Assembly: GCA_964419225.1 (NCBI GenBank)
Contig: CAYQPF010000132.1
Span: 1-14,516 of the forward strand
Length of the DNA: 14,516 nucleotides
Source: CAYQPF01 sp964419225
GTDB taxonomy: Bacteria; Cloacimonadota; Cloacimonadia; Cloacimonadales; CAYQPF01
Reading direction: 5' to 3'
Position numbers and translations under genes: made by a program. This document shows, in pieces, positions 13,219 to 14,516 of this stretch; position 1 is the first letter of the stretch; each line of letters opens with the position of its first letter. Below the pieces are notes generated by a model. It was not told the origin of the DNA, ran no database searches, and saw nothing but the letters and a program-made list of their open reading frames with translations.

Positions 13219-14370
13219 ATGAAAAAGTCTAAAGCTATTTGTAAGAAGTTTTTACTATTTTCTCTATTGGTTTATATTTCTACACTGACTACAAGTTGTA
13301 GGCATGAACAAGATAAACCTCAAAATGTAAATTTTGACTTAACAAACGGAAAAATTGAATTAAATTTTGAAGATTTATTAAATAAATATGAAATCGTTCA
13401 ACTTGAAACGAATACGGAATGCCTGCTTAGTGGAAATACAAAGTATTGTATTACTGAAAATTATATTATAGCTATTGACCCTGATAAAATATGTAAATTT
13501 GATAAGAAAGGCAATTATATAAGCACACTTGCTAGAAGAGGTAATGGCCCTGATGAATTTGGAACAGTAGTAAATCCGATCATTGTTCCCGGAAAAGAAA
13601 TTCTGTATTATATAGATTTCAACAGAATCGGAAAGATTCAAAGACTTGACATAATAAATGAAGTGCTGTTAACATCAATAGAACCGATATCTGGATTTTT
13701 TTCGATTTATGCAGCAGATAATGATGGATTTATCTATGGCATATCAAATACAGGGATGAATATTACTGATAAAGAGAGTGATAGTCTATCCTTAGCTTTT
13801 AAATATAAACCCGATAATGATTCCTTGTTTATTTTCAGAGGAACCAAAAAGTTCAAAACGAGTATGTTCGGAAACATTTTTTATGGTAATAGTGTAGATT
13901 TTAGCCTTTTAAACTTTAATTATTCTGATACTTTATTCAAAATTAAAAATAACAAGTTAATAGCAAAATACATTATTGAATTAGAAAAGCGAATAGGAGC
14001 AACTTCTAATTCTGGATCTGAATTGAGACTAATTTTTGAGAACAGACATGGATATGTGTTTCATAAATTTTATTCTGAAATAATAAAAAGAGAGAATGGG
14101 TCATTAGAACGCAAAATGATTTCTTCTAATTATCTATTTTTAGATAAGCTAAGTGGTAAATTAAATATCCTTGAATCAGTATATTTTAAAGAATTCAAAC
14201 AGCGTGTATATCTAGCGAAAGACAGTGAATTAAATATTTTCCCACTACCAGTTACATCCGGAGAGTATGCTTATTGCATAATTGATGCTGTTTATGGAAA
14301 ATTAATAAATAAATCCTATTCAAATGATGAGAACTCTAATCCTTTAATTTTATTTGGCAAGATTAATTAG
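13219..14370 (+). CDS. 6-bladed beta-propeller lipoprotein
   Basis: This 383-residue protein resembles the '6-bladed beta-propeller' family (PF17170) of Bacteroidota, often encoded near surface or nutrient-uptake systems, with unknown individual roles. The N-terminus has a lipoprotein signal: KKFLLFSLLVYISTLTTSC, with the lipidated Cys27. Family features: NKYEIVQLETNTECLLS near residues 55-71, IAIDPDKICKFDKKGNYISTL with the FDKKG turn, then ARRGNGPDEFG (near 105-115), which is the usual GxGPxEF motif, and YYIDFNRIGKIQRLD for the next blade. It starts 25 bp after attC-like site 3 and has no obvious promoter. No SusC/SusD pair adjoins. It is likely anchored in the outer or inner membrane facing the periplasm or outside. 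Confidence 0.8.
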   Translation: MKKSKAICKKFLLFSLLVYISTLTTSCRHEQDKPQNVNFDLTNGKIELNFEDLLNKYEIVQLETNTECLLSGNTKYCITENYIIAIDPDKICKFDKKGNYISTLARRGNGPDEFGTVVNPIIVPGKEILYYIDFNRIGKIQRLDIINEVLLTSIEPISGFFSIYAADNDGFIYGISNTGMNITDKESDSLSLAFKYKPDNDSLFIFRGTKKFKTSMFGNIFYGNSVDFSLLNFNYSDTLFKIKNNKLIAKYIIELEKRIGATSNSGSELRLIFENRHGYVFHKFYSEIIKRENGSLERKMISSNYLFLDKLSGKLNILESVYFKEFKQRVYLAKDSELNIFPLPVTSGEYAYCIIDAVYGKLINKSYSNDENSNPLILFGKIN

Positions 14371-14391
14371 GGATCAAATGATACACCGAAG

Positions 14392-14404
14392 ACTCTGGCA
14401 GAGT
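14392..14404 (+). repeat. 13-bp inverted repeat ACTCTGGCAGAGT, first copy
   Basis: ACTCTG-G-CAGAGT is a perfect 6-bp inverted repeat around one base, 21 bp after the lipoprotein stop. A near copy, ACTTTGGCAGAGT (14496-14508), follows 91 bp later near the right edge; one base differs. Function unknown. Confidence 0.4.
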
Positions 14405-14413
14405 GCGTAGCAT

Positions 14414-14516
14414 ATGCATGATTTACAGACACTTGCAAAACGTCCTAAAAATCAAATAAATACACAACTAACAAATTATCTGATAACTGCTAAATACTTT
14501 GGCAGAGTTAGGAGGT
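14414..14516 (+). CDS. Possible start of a gene running off the right edge
   Basis: An ATG at 14414 opens a frame of 34 codons (beginning MHDLQTLAKRPKNQIN and ending in AKYFGRVRR) with no stop before the window ends. The predicted peptide is basic and hydrophilic, and I do not recognise it. There is no ribosome-binding sequence, and the stretch overlaps the second 13-bp repeat copy, so it may equally be noncoding. Confidence 0.2.
   Translation, partial: MHDLQTLAKRPKNQINTQLTNYLITAKYFGRVRR

Noticed and set aside
7074..14516. An integrase or transposase gene that would move the cassettes
   Set aside because: No tyrosine recombinase, DDE or serine recombinase motifs were found in any reading frame of plausible length.

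Overview
The window looks like a chromosomal segment of a member of the Bacteroidota, probably class Bacteroidia. Evidence for this: several core genes carry the phylum's TAnnTTTG -7 promoter box and lack Shine-Dalgarno motifs. The accessory part encodes families common in this phylum (TlpA-type thioredoxin protein, 6-bladed beta-propeller lipoprotein, RhuM/Fic and ORF6N proteins). The protein matches below are from recognition of motifs, not from a database search.

Positions 1-7073 are compact housekeeping DNA of moderate GC. In order: the N-terminal two thirds of secA (minus, runs off the left edge); mnmD (plus); a glutaminyl-peptide cyclotransferase gene and pyrG (minus, overlapping, probably one transcript); an acyl-ACP thioesterase (plus); and mgsA with a GNAT acetyltransferase (minus, 10 bp apart, acetyltransferase first). 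Both convergent gene pairs overlap at their stop codons (4 and 6 bp). Good -7 boxes precede secA, pyrG and the acetyltransferase gene.

Positions 7074-7350 form an AT-rich gap without a gene. From 7351 to the right end the sequence is clearly more AT-rich and every gene points the same way (plus). In order: a DUF2971-type protein; a predicted PD-(D/E)xK nuclease; an ORF6N antirepressor-like protein; a secreted protein of unknown function; a RhuM-Fic/Doc protein; a TlpA-like thioredoxin lipoprotein or periplasmic protein; a four-helix membrane protein; and a beta-propeller lipoprotein. A short open frame runs off the right edge.

The main discovery is that the first genes of this block are packaged like integron gene cassettes. 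Two 130-131 bp imperfect palindromes (8169-8298, 9145-9275) and a shorter one (13136-13194) sit directly behind stop codons. They begin with RYYYAAC-like and end with GTTRRRY-like boxes, as attC sites do. Their arms differ in sequence between sites but pair within each site. Every transition-type mismatch in the aligned stems is a G-T wobble on the bottom strand and never on the top strand. The start of each of the first two cassettes is the reverse complement of the box opening its own attC (9/9 and 14/15 bases), which is what a circularising cassette predicts. No integrase gene is present, so this is best described as an integrase-less attC cluster (CALIN-like) or the tail of a larger array. 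The genes inside look like defence, phage-related or surface functions and have no obvious metabolic link to each other or to the core genes.
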